A stretch of DNA of 55,478 nt from Prochlorococcus sp. AG-347-L19 (GCA_003278895.1 QCCO01000005.1:1-55478); one strand, 5' to 3'; counted from the stretch's first letter, positions 20,316-40,787 are shown. The notes: generated by a model from the sequence alone, not told the origin. Program-made: numbers and translations.

Positions 20316-20783
20316 TTAATCTTTTAAGGTACAAAGACTAATCTTTAATACTTCATCTAGAGGGATTTTCTTTATCCTACCTTTAATGTTAATGGCTAAA
20401 TAATCATTAGACTTTTCATAAAGTAAACCATTAAGAAATTTTATTTTTGAATTCTTTTGGTTTAACTCAACATTAACTGGAAAACCCTTAAAAGTTTTGA
20501 AGTCTCTTTCTGAGGTTAATTCATCACTGACTCCTTGACTACTAATTTCTAACACATATGAACAATTGAAAAGATTTGATTTTTCTATTTCCTCAGATGC
20601 TGGGGTATTAAATAGTGCACAATCATCTAAAGAAATATCATCTCCATTTGTTTTTTTTATAATTATTTCAACAACAATTGGATTTTGATTAGTTTGTATA
20701 TTTAAATCATAGATTTCTAAATCCCTTTCATTAGCAACTTTTTCTAAGAGAGTTTCTAGTTTACTTTTTTTTTCTTTATTCAA
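20316..20783 (-). CDS. rimP: Ribosome maturation factor RimP
   Basis: RimP assists 30S subunit maturation. The 155-residue protein shows the family pattern: an N-terminal segment [16 protein letters not shown], then [20 protein letters not shown], matching the usual LEVSSPGLDRPL region, and a C-terminal SH3-like part. In the conserved block the usual SPG reads SQG. The position ahead of nusA is the standard bacterial gene order and strongly supports the call. The 156-bp gap to the divergent protease gene is A+T-rich and should hold the operon promoter. Confidence 0.92.
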   Translation of the reverse strand: MNKEKKSKLETLLEKVANERDLEIYDLNIQTNQNPIVVEIIIKKTNGDDISLDDCALFNTPASEEIEKSNLFNCSYVLEISSQGVSDELTSERDFKTFKGFPVNVELNQKNSKIKFLNGLLYEKSNDYLAINIKGRIKKIPLDEVLKISLCTLKD

Positions 20784-20906
20784 ATTTATTCTGAATTTCT
20801 ATAAAATTATTTTCACACATTGAGAAGTTTTTTCTTAAGTAAAATTAAAAGTTTGTATTTTATGGATGTAAACAAAAAAACAACAATAATATATTTCTTC
20901 AATTAG

Positions 20907-22070
<1,164 letters not shown>

Positions 22071-22117
22071 ATCACCCATTGAAATTTAATAATTTATAGC
22101 CATTAGAGAAAAAGATT

Positions 22118-22831
22118 TTGGATTCACAAACTCAAATGAAACAAGCAGTTGCTGATGCTGCAATAAAAGAAGTAAAGAGTGACATGATACTCGGATTAGG
22201 ATCTGGATCTACTGCTGCGTTAATGATAAAAAGCCTCGCCAATGAAATTCATCTTGGAAAACTTCAAAATATAAGAGGCGTTGCAACTTCTTTTCAATCA
22301 GAAGTTTTAGCTCTTGAACTGGATATACCGCTAATAGATTTGGCTTCTGTTTCTCAAATTGATTTAGCTATTGATGGAGCAGATGAAGTTGATCCAGGAT
22401 TCCAATTAATAAAAGGAGGAGGTGCATGTCATGTTAGGGAAAAGTTAGTGGCATCTAAAGCTAATCAATTGCTGATTGTTGTTGATGAAACTAAACTTGT
22501 ACAAAATTTAAATCAATCTTTTCCTTTACCAGTAGAAGTTCTTCCAAATGCTTGGAAGCAAGTTCAAGGAGTGATTTCAGAATTGAATGGCAGTTCTTCT
22601 TTAAGAATGGCTACTAAAAAAGCTGGACCAATTGTTACTGACCAAGGAAATCTCATCCTAGATGTATTATTTAATGATGGTATTAAAAATCCAAAAGATA
22701 TTGAAATGACAATAAATAATATTCCAGGAGTATTAGAAAATGGATTATTTGTTGATCTTACAGACAAAGTATTAGTTGGTAAAATTGAAAACAACATGTC
22801 AGTGGTTTACTCACCCTCAAGAGCTAACTAA
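22118..22831 (+). CDS. rpiA: Ribose-5-phosphate isomerase A
   Basis: RpiA interconverts ribose-5-phosphate and ribulose-5-phosphate in the Calvin and pentose phosphate cycles. Signatures are [13 protein letters not shown] near 26-38, [10 protein letters not shown] and [16 protein letters not shown] used the TTG at 22118, with a purine-rich GAGAAAAAGA just ahead, giving 237 residues; the ATG at 22136 would remove six residues and cannot be excluded. The last 4 bases overlap the end of hisD on the opposite strand. Confidence 0.96.
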   Translation: MDSQTQMKQAVADAAIKEVKSDMILGLGSGSTAALMIKSLANEIHLGKLQNIRGVATSFQSEVLALELDIPLIDLASVSQIDLAIDGADEVDPGFQLIKGGGACHVREKLVASKANQLLIVVDETKLVQNLNQSFPLPVEVLPNAWKQVQGVISELNGSSSLRMATKKAGPIVTDQGNLILDVLFNDGIKNPKDIEMTINNIPGVLENGLFVDLTDKVLVGKIENNMSVVYSPSRAN

Positions 22832-24129
22832 TTTTCAAATCTTATTTGTACTGAGTTAGCGTGGCTATGTAAGCCCTCACTTTTAGCAAGATTAATAATA
22901 TCAAGGCTATTAACTTTTAAACTCTCTTCATTAAATTCTATTATTGAAGTATTCTTCATGAAAGTTTCAACCCCCACAGATCCACTAAATCTAGAATTTC
23001 CTGATGTGGGTAAAGTATGATTTGGCCCAGCAAGATAATCTCCAACAGCTTCTGGGGTCCATTTCCCTAAAAAAATAGCTCCTGCATTCTCTATACCTGC
23101 AAGAATTTTTTTTGAATTTTCTGTAATAATTTCTAGGTGTTCTGGGGCAAAGTTATTACTTAGTTCGATACATGATTCATAGTTATCGCAAATCACAATT
23201 AACCCCCAATTTTTTACAGATTGCATGCAAATTTCTTTTCTTGGATGATCATCTATTGTTTTATAAAGTTCTTCTAAAACTTCTTTTGCCTGGTTCTTTG
23301 ATGTAGTTAGAAGTATTGATGAAGCTAAAGGATCATGTTCTGCTTGCGCTAGTAGATCAGATGCTATATGACTGCTTTGAGCTGTTTCATCTGCAATGAT
23401 TAATATTTCACTTGGACCAGCTAAAGAATCAATCCCTGTAGAGCCATAAATAAGTTTTTTCGCGGTAGTAACATAAATATTCCCTGGACCTGAAATAACG
23501 TCTACTTTATTTATTTGATTTGTGCCAAATGCTAAAGCACCAATTGCTTGAGCTCCTCCAATTCTAAATACTTTATTGATCCCTGATAAGTAAGCTGCAG
23601 CTAAAACAGTTTTGTTTATTTCTCCTTCTTTATTACCAGGAGATACCATTATAATTTCTTCTACTCCTGCTACTTTTGCAGGTATTGCATTCATTAGTAC
23701 TGTACTTGGATAAGCAGCCCTGCCTCCAGGAATATAAATACCTGCAGTTTTAACTGGTCTCCATCTTCTTTGGACAATATCACCATATTCACCTTTTATA
23801 GAGAAAGATTGAGGAATTTCTTTTTCATGGAATTTCTGAATTCTTTTATGAGCTACCTCAAGTGAGCGTTTCAAATTGTTATCAATTTCATCCCATGCAT
23901 TCTTTATTTTATCCGCACTCACTTGCATAGGGTCAGGGATGAAACCATCAAATTTTTTTGTATATTTTTCTACCGCTATATCTCCAGAAATTTTTACCTC
24001 TTCAAGTATTTCTTTAACAATGGCATTTATCTTATTATTGTTATCTGAATTAGTACGAGTAGAAATCCTTTCTAATTCTTCAATAGCTTCTTTTTTATTA
24101 TTTATGATCTTCATATGATTGATTTTCAA
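22828..24129 (-). CDS. hisD: Histidinol dehydrogenase
   Basis: HisD oxidises L-histidinol to histidine in two NAD-dependent steps, the last stage of histidine synthesis. The 433-residue protein has the family core: [60 protein letters not shown] and [16 protein letters not shown], with the conserved catalytic Glu-His region FAPEHLE. No other his genes are adjacent, as is usual in cyanobacteria, where these genes are scattered. The start could be either Met1 or Met6. It is divergent from rpsT across 103 bp. Confidence 0.97.
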   Translation of the reverse strand: MKINHMKIINNKKEAIEELERISTRTNSDNNNKINAIVKEILEEVKISGDIAVEKYTKKFDGFIPDPMQVSADKIKNAWDEIDNNLKRSLEVAHKRIQKFHEKEIPQSFSIKGEYGDIVQRRWRPVKTAGIYIPGGRAAYPSTVLMNAIPAKVAGVEEIIMVSPGNKEGEINKTVLAAAYLSGINKVFRIGGAQAIGALAFGTNQINKVDVISGPGNIYVTTAKKLIYGSTGIDSLAGPSEILIIADETAQSSHIASDLLAQAEHDPLASSILLTTSKNQAKEVLEELYKTIDDHPRKEICMQSVKNWGLIVICDNYESCIELSNNFAPEHLEIITENSKKILAGIENAGAIFLGKWTPEAVGDYLAGPNHTLPTSGNSRFSGSVGVETFMKNTSIIEFNEESLKVNSLDIINLAKSEGLHSHANSVQIRFEN

Positions 24130-24200
24130 ATTGAACGGTTCAAGACCAATTAAATAACTATCTAAATTATATATGATTGATTAGTAGTCGATTTATTTGT

Positions 24201-24206
24201 TATGAT
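24201..24206 (+). promoter_or_regulatory. Putative -10 element for rpsT
   Basis: TATGAT lies 26 bp ahead of the rpsT GTG start and is preceded by TGT, giving an extended -10-like TGtTATGAT. No strong -35 is seen. Position and match to the consensus are the only evidence. Confidence 0.35.
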
Positions 24207-24232
24207 AATAATCTTCTATTTATTTACCCCCT

Positions 24233-24526
24233 GTGGCTAATAACAAATCAGCAAAAAAGAGAATACAAATTGCCGAAAGAAATCGTTTAATAAATAAGTC
24301 TTATAAATCTACAGTTAGGACTTTAACCAAAAAAACCTTAGAGAATTGTGAAAAATATAAAAAGACCCCTAATGAAGAGAACAAAAATTTAGTGAAAACA
24401 AGTCTTAATAAAGCTTTTAGCTTAATCGATAAAGCAGTTAAAAAGAATGTACTTCATAAGAATAACGGTGCTAATAAAAAATCGAAAATCAACAATTTTG
24501 TAAAAACTGCACTTACCACCAAGTAG
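24233..24526 (+). CDS. rpsT: 30S ribosomal protein S20
   Basis: S20 is a primary 16S rRNA-binding protein of the small subunit. The 97-residue Lys/Asn-rich, all-helical sequence has the typical start ANNKSAKKRIQIAERNR and the conserved KAFSLIDKAVKKNVLHKN block. The start codon is GTG at 24233; no in-frame ATG is available nearby. The gene ends 17 bp before tatD, so the pair may be co-transcribed. Confidence 0.96.
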   Translation: MANNKSAKKRIQIAERNRLINKSYKSTVRTLTKKTLENCEKYKKTPNEENKNLVKTSLNKAFSLIDKAVKKNVLHKNNGANKKSKINNFVKTALTTK

Positions 24527-24543
24527 AGAGATAGATCAAAATT

Positions 24544-25338
24544 ATGAGCGATATCGAACTCATAGACTCCCATTGTCATTTAATATTTGAAAATTTTGAA
24601 AAAGATATTGAAGATGTTGTTCTAAGATTACGCTCTAAAGGTGTAAAAAAATTAGTTCATGCGTGTTGTGATTTACAAGAAATTCCAAAGTTGAAAAAAA
24701 TATCGCAGAAATTTAATGAAATTTACTATTCAGTTGGTTTGCATCCGCTAGAAGCAAAAAAATGGGAAGAAAGCTCAAAATCTCTTTTAAGAAAATCAGC
24801 TCAAGAAGATAAAAGAGTTGTAGCTATTGGAGAATTAGGTTTGGATTTTTTTAAAAACGAAAATAAAAATCAGCAAATTGAAGCACTTATTCCGCAAATG
24901 GAGTTAGCTTATGAACTTAAATTGCCTGTAATTATCCATTGCAGAGATGCTGCAAATGAAATGATTGAAATATGTAATGACCTTTTTAGACAAGGAAAAT
25001 GTCCTAATGGTGTACTTCATTGCTGGACTGGAAACTCAAATGAAATGAAGCAATTCTTGGATCTTGGCTTTTACATAAGTTTTAGTGGAATATTAACTTT
25101 CCCTAAAGCATATGAAATTCATGAGTGTGCCAAAATAGTTCCAAATGATAAATACCTAATTGAAACTGATTCACCATTTTTAGCTCCTGTCCCTCATAGG
25201 GGGAAAAGAAATGAACCTGCATTTGTTGAAAATGTTGCCAATTTTATGGCAGATTTAAGATCTACTGAATTAATCACAATTGCTAAAGAGTCATCTAAGA
25301 ATGCTAAAGATTTGTTTAAATTTGACTTGTTAATTTGA
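24544..25338 (+). CDS. tatD: TatD-family metal-dependent hydrolase
   Basis: TatD proteins are TIM-barrel metal-dependent nucleases with reported DNase and RNA-processing activity. The 264-residue protein shows the metal-binding His pair in LIDSHCHLIF at the start, the Glu in AIGELGLDFF, His in VIIHCRDA and VLHCWTG, and the Asp in IETDSPFLAP. The length fits. It follows rpsT closely, and a strong hairpin lies about 90 bp after the stop, ahead of rpoB. Confidence 0.94.
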   Translation: MSDIELIDSHCHLIFENFEKDIEDVVLRLRSKGVKKLVHACCDLQEIPKLKKISQKFNEIYYSVGLHPLEAKKWEESSKSLLRKSAQEDKRVVAIGELGLDFFKNENKNQQIEALIPQMELAYELKLPVIIHCRDAANEMIEICNDLFRQGKCPNGVLHCWTGNSNEMKQFLDLGFYISFSGILTFPKAYEIHECAKIVPNDKYLIETDSPFLAPVPHRGKRNEPAFVENVANFMADLRSTELITIAKESSKNAKDLFKFDLLI

Positions 25339-25426
25339 CATGGAAGCTGTTATTATTAAGAATTACTTGAAGTTTTTCTCAATTTTTTTAGCTCTAGCTT
25401 AAACAGTTAATTATTAACAGCATTAG

Positions 25427-25464
25427 ACAAAATTTAAATCTTCTTCATTGAAGTTAAATTTTGT
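25427..25464 (+). terminator. Strong hairpin between tatD and rpoB
   Basis: ACAAAATTTAA (25427-25437) pairs perfectly with TTAAATTTTGT (25454-25464), and the inner CTTC/GAAG adds four pairs. The result is a 15-bp stem with a 2-base bulge (AT) and a 6-base loop. It lies 89 bp after tatD and 109 bp before rpoB. The T-rich 3' arm suits a terminator for rpsT-tatD, but an element in the rpoB leader is equally possible because no long T-run follows the stem. Confidence 0.5.
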
Positions 25465-25572
25465 TGAAATAGAGATTCAATGATTATCTAGAATAAGTGA
25501 AAAGTTAAAGAATTAAATATTGAGTAGATTAATAGTAAATAGTAAATCTCACAAAATCGCAGGTTTTCTTGG

Positions 25573-30809
<5,237 letters not shown>

Positions 30810-30817
30810 TCTTCTAA

Positions 30818-34945
<4,128 letters not shown>

Positions 34946-34972
34946 ATATTTTCTTTTATTATTTTTAGTGAC

Positions 34973-34978
34973 TAGAAT
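34973..34978 (+). promoter_or_regulatory. Putative -10 element for hli
   Basis: TAGAAT lies 20 bp ahead of the hli start, within the 53-bp gap after rpoC2, and could give the gene its own promoter. No clear -35 was seen. This rests on consensus similarity alone. Confidence 0.25.
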
Positions 34979-34995
34979 GGATTTTTTAATTCTAA

Positions 34996-35151
<156 letters not shown>

Positions 35152-35168
35152 AATTAGTTTTTAAATAA

Positions 35169-36236
<1,068 letters not shown>

Positions 36237-36295
36237 CAAAAATTTTTTAAAAGTCTCTTAAACAGGTTATTATTGTTTTAAATAATTTTAAATCT

Positions 36296-36421
36296 TTGGG
36301 TTTTATTAAGACAAAAATTTTACCTTTCGCTATCGTTTTACTTTTTGGGATAGCTTTCTTTGCAGTTAGTGCAAGAATTTGGTTGCCAGGAGATATGATG
36401 TCTCCTGCTCCCATAAATTAA
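36296..36421 (+). CDS. Possible 41-residue single-span membrane protein
   Basis: The reading frame starting at the TTG at 36296 encodes a hydrophobic helix (ILPFAIVLLFGIAFFAVS, about residues 8-25) followed by ARIWLPGDMMSPAPIN. A short basic N-terminus, one span and a Pro-rich tail resemble small thylakoid subunits, but I do not recognise it. No in-frame ATG or clear ribosome binding site precedes it. It occupies most of the 203-bp gap between rlmN and the HEAT-repeat gene, on the same strand. It could be a chance frame. Confidence 0.45.
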   Translation: MGFIKTKILPFAIVLLFGIAFFAVSARIWLPGDMMSPAPIN

Positions 36422-36439
36422 TATTTTTAGTTTTCAAAA

Positions 36440-37207
36440 ATGACAACAAATAAAGATCCTAATAAAGAAAGCTTGGTTGATATTGCTGTTGATCCAGATG
36501 TTTTAGCGAGAGAATTGGCCTTAGAAATTGAAATAGATCCTTTAGAGCAAATTGATGAAGATTCTTTCCCAAAAGGTTTAAATATAATTCAGGAGTGCAA
36601 CGAAGCATTAAAAATGCTTAAGGGTAACAGAGAAGAAAGAATACAGGGCTTAAGAGTATTTTGTGAATATAGAGATTCAAGATCTTTCCCCCTTTTGTTA
36701 CCATTACTTGATCAACCTTGTCCTGTTGAAAGAATGAGTGTCGTATATGCTTTGGGTCGTAATCCCTGTCCTAGAGCGGTCGAGAAGCTTGTCAGACTTT
36801 TGGAGACTGATGATAATGCTTATGTTAGAAGAGCGACTGCATGGAGCTTAGCTAATTATGATAATCAAATTGTTTTGGAGCCATTAATAAATGCTTTGAA
36901 GAACGATGTAGCTGCAGTAAGGTTATGGTCATCTAGTTCTTTAGCTGAAATCGGAAATGTTTCTTTGGAAAATGCTCAATTGGCAGCAGAACAACTTTTA
37001 ATAAGCTTAAAAATAGATAATGAACCAGGTGTAAGAAGTAATTGCATCTGGTCATTGTGTAGATTGTACGAAAAATTGAACAATACATTTCAAGAAAGTT
37101 TTGTCGATGAATGTACCAAAATAGCTCTTTTCGATAAAGAACCATCCGTTATGGAAGAAGCAAAAACAGCTTTAGATTCGATGGGGATGCAAGGTTTTTA
37201 TAACTAA
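36440..37207 (+). CDS. HEAT-repeat protein
   Basis: This 255-residue protein is built of HEAT-like helical repeats from about residue 65: RMSVVYALGRNPCPRAVEKL, YVRRATAWSLANYDNQIV and VRLWSSSSLAEIGN are successive units. The N-terminal 45 residues are acidic. Such repeats occur in phycobilin lyases of the CpcE type and in many protein-binding scaffolds. The sequence shows no catalytic motif, so I would not call it a lyase; a protein-interaction role is the most that can be said. A 142-bp A+T-rich gap follows. Confidence 0.8.
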   Translation: MTTNKDPNKESLVDIAVDPDVLARELALEIEIDPLEQIDEDSFPKGLNIIQECNEALKMLKGNREERIQGLRVFCEYRDSRSFPLLLPLLDQPCPVERMSVVYALGRNPCPRAVEKLVRLLETDDNAYVRRATAWSLANYDNQIVLEPLINALKNDVAAVRLWSSSSLAEIGNVSLENAQLAAEQLLISLKIDNEPGVRSNCIWSLCRLYEKLNNTFQESFVDECTKIALFDKEPSVMEEAKTALDSMGMQGFYN

Positions 37208-37336
37208 ATTTCTTAATTTATTTTTATTAGCACATTACTGAAAAAAGTTTATTTATTAGATATTCAATATAAAAATTAAAATTAATTAACTTGTACCAAC
37301 TGAAACAAAAAAATTTCGTTATTCTATATAAAGTAA

Positions 37337-37351
37337 AAGTACTCAGTACTT
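37337..37351 (+). promoter_or_regulatory. Palindrome before the DUF2997/Ycf35 gene group
   Basis: AAGTACTCAGTACTT is a perfect 7-bp inverted repeat around a single C. It ends 7 bp before the ATG at 37359. A TATATA stretch lies about ten bases upstream and could be a -10 box. The palindrome could be an operator or a tiny hairpin in the leader. No regulator is identified. Confidence 0.4.
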
Positions 37352-37358
37352 GAATTTA

Positions 37359-37574
37359 ATGCCTCAAAAAACATTGAGATTCAAAATTCATCAAGACGGA
37401 AGAGTTGAAGAGACTGTCGAGGGATTTACTGGTAATTCATGCAATGAAGCTACAAAAAATCTCGAAGACGCTCTCGGCAAAGTAACAGTTAAGAATAAAA
37501 CATCTGATGCTTTCATCTCTAATCAAAGTGAAAACTTAACACAATTAAATAACGAATCTAATGTCACATTTTAG
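37359..37574 (+). CDS. DUF2997-family protein
   Basis: This small protein is 71 residues from the ATG at 37359; a TTG nine bases upstream is in frame but would start inside a palindrome. The core LRFKIHQDGRVEETVEGFTG and the following short helix (CNEATKNLEDALGKV) match the DUF2997 family, which in cyanobacteria sits next to ycf35. The function is unknown. The C-terminal 20 residues are polar and probably disordered. The 3' end overlaps the Ycf35 gene by 14 bp, implying coupled translation. Confidence 0.8.
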   Translation: MPQKTLRFKIHQDGRVEETVEGFTGNSCNEATKNLEDALGKVTVKNKTSDAFISNQSENLTQLNNESNVTF

Positions 37575-37953
37575 TACGATTAAAACCCAGCTTAAAGAAG
37601 CAGAGCCATTAATTAAGGCTTTAAATCATTTCGGTTATAGTATTAATCAAGAAGAAAAGTTTGTAAAAGGATATAAAGGTCAATTCACAGCCGTTGATAT
37701 AAGTATGCATTTACCAGGCAATACCCAAGTTGGATTTAAATGGGATAAAAATTCTAATGCATATGAATTAGTTACTGACCTCGATCTATGGAAATTTGAG
37801 ATTCCAGTAGAAAGATTTATCTCAAAAGTTACACAAATGTATGCTTACCAAACAATCATTTCTAAAACGCAAGAAGATGGATATCAAATAGTAGAGCAAA
37901 AAAATAAAAATGATGGTTCTATTGAATTGGTCTTAACCAAGTGGGAAAACTAA
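37561..37953 (+). CDS. ycf35: Ycf35 / DUF1257-family protein
   Basis: This 130-residue protein matches Ycf35, encoded in cyanobacteria and in red-algal plastid genomes. The start MSHFSTIKTQLKEAEPLIKA, the VGFKWD...YELVTDLDLW block and the MYAYQTI segment are characteristic. No enzymatic motif is seen and the function is not established. It overlaps DUF2997 upstream and lies 9 bp from the ferredoxin downstream. The conserved grouping suggests a shared redox-linked task (inference). Confidence 0.88.
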   Translation: MSHFSTIKTQLKEAEPLIKALNHFGYSINQEEKFVKGYKGQFTAVDISMHLPGNTQVGFKWDKNSNAYELVTDLDLWKFEIPVERFISKVTQMYAYQTIISKTQEDGYQIVEQKNKNDGSIELVLTKWEN

Positions 37954-37962
37954 TGTCAAAAT

Positions 37963-38322
37963 ATGGATTTTACGGATCCATTTCATAATACTGAAGAAAA
38001 TATTGAAATTACCGGCTATGAGCCCGTTTTAGGAGGTCAGTTAGCTGAAAAAGCTGTATGGGTTGATGAAGCTAAGTGTATTGGTTGTCAGTACTGTGTT
38101 CACGTCGCTTCGAACACTTTCACTGTTGATGAATTTCATGGTAGAAGTCGAGCTATTAGGCAAGATGGAGATAGTTCTGATGTCATACAAGAAGCAATAG
38201 ATACATGCCCTGTTGATTGTATTCATTGGGTCAAATTTGAAGAATTGAATGATTTAGAGGATAGTCTCGATAGGGATATGTTTCAAACATTTGGAAAACC
38301 ACCGAGAATGAATAAGCACTAA
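37963..38322 (+). CDS. [4Fe-4S] ferredoxin
   Basis: This 119-residue protein binds a single [4Fe-4S] cluster. Cys39, Cys42 and Cys45 lie in CIGCQYC, and Cys82 followed by Pro completes the set in TCPVDC; Cys86 is an additional cysteine. The N-terminal 30 residues and the last 25 are extensions. It resembles, as I recall, the Synechocystis ferredoxin encoded beside ycf35 (Sll0662). It probably carries electrons to a partner, perhaps the aldo/keto reductase that follows 10 bp downstream or the Ycf35 complex; that link is inference. Confidence 0.88.
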   Translation: MDFTDPFHNTEENIEITGYEPVLGGQLAEKAVWVDEAKCIGCQYCVHVASNTFTVDEFHGRSRAIRQDGDSSDVIQEAIDTCPVDCIHWVKFEELNDLEDSLDRDMFQTFGKPPRMNKH

Positions 38323-38332
38323 TTTCAAAAAG

Positions 38333-39526
38333 ATGCAATATCGTAGATTTGGTAGAACCAATCTGAAGATTCCTGTTATATCTTTAGGTGGTATGAGATT
38401 TCAAAAAAGTTGGGATCAATTAGATTTTTCTGAGGTTTCATATGAAGAACAAAATAAAGTAGAAAATATATTAGATCTTGCAACACAGCATGGTTTAAGT
38501 CATGTAGAAACTGCGAAGTACTATGGAACTTCTGAGGTGCAATTAGGAATGTGTTTTAAGAATACTAAGAAAATCCCAAATATAATCCAAACAAAGATTC
38601 CACCAAATAGTGATCCGGAAATTTTTGAGCGAGATGTATTATCTAGTTTTGAAAAATTGAAAGTTAAAAAAATTGATTTGTTAGCAATACATGGTATTAA
38701 TACTGCTGAACATTTACATCAGGCTATTCGAGATGGAGGTTGCATTGATATTTTGAGGAATTTTCAAAAAGAAAATTTAATTGGATCTATTGGATTTTCA
38801 ACCCATGGAAAATCTTCACTTATTGAAAAGGCCATATCAACAAACTTATTTGATTATGTAAATTTGCATTGGTATTTCATTAATCAGGAAAATACAAAAG
38901 TTATTAATTTAGCCAATAAGCATGATCTTGGGGTTTTCATAATAAGTCCCACTGATAAAGGGGGACATCTTCATACTCCATCAAGAAAAATGTTGGAATT
39001 TTGTAAACCACTTCATCCTATAGTTTTTAATGATCTTTTTTGCTTAAGAAATCAAAATGTCCATACTTTGAGTGTGGGCATTGCAAAAGAGACAGATTTT
39101 GCTCTGCATTTAGAAGCTGTCTCGTTGCTATCAGAATCTGAGAAGTATGTGCCTAAGATAATTAACAAATTAATGCAGGAATCTATTAATTCCTTAGGTT
39201 TAGAGTGGCATCAAAATTGGAATAGAAATTTACCAAGTTGGGAATATACGCCGGGAAATATTAATATTCCTGTTCTGATTTGGCTTTCAAATTTAATTGA
39301 TTGGTTGGGTATGGAAGGATATGCAAGAGCTAGATATCAATTGCTTGGTAATGGAAGCCACTGGTTCCCAGGATTCAATGCAAATTTACTAGATGTAGAT
39401 GTTTCTGAAGGACAATTATTGAAAGTATTAGAAGGTCATATAAATCCAAAAAAAGTTATAAAAAAATTGAGAAATTTAAAAGAAAAGTTTGGAGATAAGA
39501 ACGCTAAAAGATTATCAAGAAAATAA
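38333..39526 (+). CDS. Aldo/keto reductase
   Basis: This 397-residue protein has an AKR TIM barrel over about residues 1-280: FGRTNLKIPVISLGG at the start, and the active-site region HVETAKYYGTSE. The usual Asp of the catalytic tetrad is Glu59 here, with Tyr64, Lys88 (IIQTKI) and His120 (LAIHGIN) as the likely others. The C-terminal 110 residues are longer than in small AKRs and contain the ISL-type helical region, with no clear iron-sulfur cysteines. Substrate unknown. It follows a ferredoxin by 10 bp and ends 2 bp from convergent rsmG. Confidence 0.82.
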   Translation: MQYRRFGRTNLKIPVISLGGMRFQKSWDQLDFSEVSYEEQNKVENILDLATQHGLSHVETAKYYGTSEVQLGMCFKNTKKIPNIIQTKIPPNSDPEIFERDVLSSFEKLKVKKIDLLAIHGINTAEHLHQAIRDGGCIDILRNFQKENLIGSIGFSTHGKSSLIEKAISTNLFDYVNLHWYFINQENTKVINLANKHDLGVFIISPTDKGGHLHTPSRKMLEFCKPLHPIVFNDLFCLRNQNVHTLSVGIAKETDFALHLEAVSLLSESEKYVPKIINKLMQESINSLGLEWHQNWNRNLPSWEYTPGNINIPVLIWLSNLIDWLGMEGYARARYQLLGNGSHWFPGFNANLLDVDVSEGQLLKVLEGHINPKKVIKKLRNLKEKFGDKNAKRLSRK

Positions 39527-39528
39527 TT

Positions 39529-40269
39529 TTATAATGGATTTTTTTCAGGTTTGCCAACTTTTCTTGGGTAAATTTCAGGACAAAAATTCTTTGGTTGAAT
39601 AAGAAGAATATTTCGGGTGCCTTTATTTCTTGGTAATTGTATCTCTTTTTTATCTTTAACTTTCCCTTCTAATATTTTTAAAGTTTTATCTAGATTTTTG
39701 CTTTCTTCATTCGTCCATTTGCCACAATATAAAACTCCAAACCCCTCTTTTTTTAACATTGGCAGAATATATTCTGAAACTGTTGATGGATTACTAACTG
39801 CTCTAGTTGTTGCAATATTAAAATTATTTCTCATTGACGATTGGTGGGCTAAGTTCTCAACTCGATCATTGATTACATGAATATTGTTTTTGAAATTGAT
39901 CTGTTCAACTAAAATTTTTATTGCATCTGTTTTCTTTTTCAAAGAATCAATCAGGTATATCTCAGAATTAGGATGAGTGATTGCATAAGCTAAACCTGGG
40001 AAGCCACAGCCTGATCCAATATCTAAAAATTTTTTATTATCAAAATTAATATTCTTGAAAGCTTTGAATGGCCAAATGCTGTCAAAAACTTGAGATACCC
40101 AATAATCATCCCCATCAGTTAATCTTGTGAGATTGGTCTTATCATTTAATTCTTTAATTTTAATTTGTAACTCTTGAAATAAATTTATTTCTTCTTCAGT
40201 TATTAAGGAAAGAATTTCTTCTGGAATGTGTTGTTTTTTCATTTCGTTATAAATATGAATTTTAACCAT
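39529..40269 (-). CDS. rsmG: 16S rRNA (guanine-527-N7)-methyltransferase RsmG
   Basis: RsmG (GidB) methylates G527 of 16S rRNA; its loss gives low-level streptomycin resistance in other bacteria. The 246-residue protein has the SAM motif LDIGSGCGFPGLAYA around residue 83, preceded by NLTRLTDGDDYW, and TRAVSNPSTVSEY with the conserved Arg. The length is slightly long owing to the N-terminal extension; a start at Met10 would also be possible. It is convergent with the aldo/keto reductase gene. Confidence 0.93.
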   Translation of the reverse strand: MVKIHIYNEMKKQHIPEEILSLITEEEINLFQELQIKIKELNDKTNLTRLTDGDDYWVSQVFDSIWPFKAFKNINFDNKKFLDIGSGCGFPGLAYAITHPNSEIYLIDSLKKKTDAIKILVEQINFKNNIHVINDRVENLAHQSSMRNNFNIATTRAVSNPSTVSEYILPMLKKEGFGVLYCGKWTNEESKNLDKTLKILEGKVKDKKEIQLPRNKGTRNILLIQPKNFCPEIYPRKVGKPEKNPL

Positions 40270-40331
40270 CCATTAAATACATTCTATTTAGTAAATATTT
40301 ATTAGAATTACAATATTAATAAAAGATTATT

Positions 40332-40772
40332 TTGAAAGGGGAAACTTCCTATTACAAAATTTTAGGTGTAAATGAAAATGCATCCAATCATGAATTAAGA
40401 AAGGCATTTTGTAAACTTTCTATTGAGTTGCATCCTGATACAACTTCATTAGAAATAGATATTGCTAAAAGTAAATTTCAAGAAGTTCTTGAAGCTTATG
40501 AACATTTAAATAATAGTAATTTAAGGAAAATATATGATGACAAACTAAAAGAAAACTTTAGAAGTAAAAATAATACTAACGTTTTAAATAATTTAGTAAT
40601 CCATTCTAATAATCAAAATTTAATAGGAAATAGAAGACCTTTTTCGAATGGAGAATTGTTTTCGTTGTTTCTTTTAATTATCATAATTTCTATAAGTTTA
40701 ATTTGTTCAATTTTTATTGCTTCTTTTACTGGAAAAGAATTAGATACAATACCGCTTTGGCTAATTAAATAA
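40332..40772 (+). CDS. J-domain membrane protein
   Basis: Residues 1-70 form a J domain (YYKILGVNENASNHELRKAF, with the HPD triad at 34-36), which stimulates Hsp70/DnaK ATPases. There is no Gly/Phe region or zinc finger. A hydrophobic segment near 112-133 anchors the protein in a membrane. It is therefore a type III J protein that would recruit DnaK to a membrane site. The start is TTG at 40332, followed by KGETSYYKILG. The DUF3143 gene begins 15 bp downstream, a pairing common in cyanobacteria as far as I recall. Confidence 0.87.
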   Translation: MKGETSYYKILGVNENASNHELRKAFCKLSIELHPDTTSLEIDIAKSKFQEVLEAYEHLNNSNLRKIYDDKLKENFRSKNNTNVLNNLVIHSNNQNLIGNRRPFSNGELFSLFLLIIIISISLICSIFIASFTGKELDTIPLWLIK

Positions 40773-40787
40773 TTTTTTAAAAAGTCT

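Noticed and set aside
25340..25402. 20-codon ORF after tatD (MEAVIIKNYLKFFSIFLALA)
   Set aside because: Too short, no ribosome binding site and no link to rpoB control; A+T-rich spacers give such frames by chance.
36440..37207. Phycobilin lyase
   Set aside because: HEAT repeats alone do not define a lyase, and no CpcE/CpcF-specific motif or phycobiliprotein neighbour is present.
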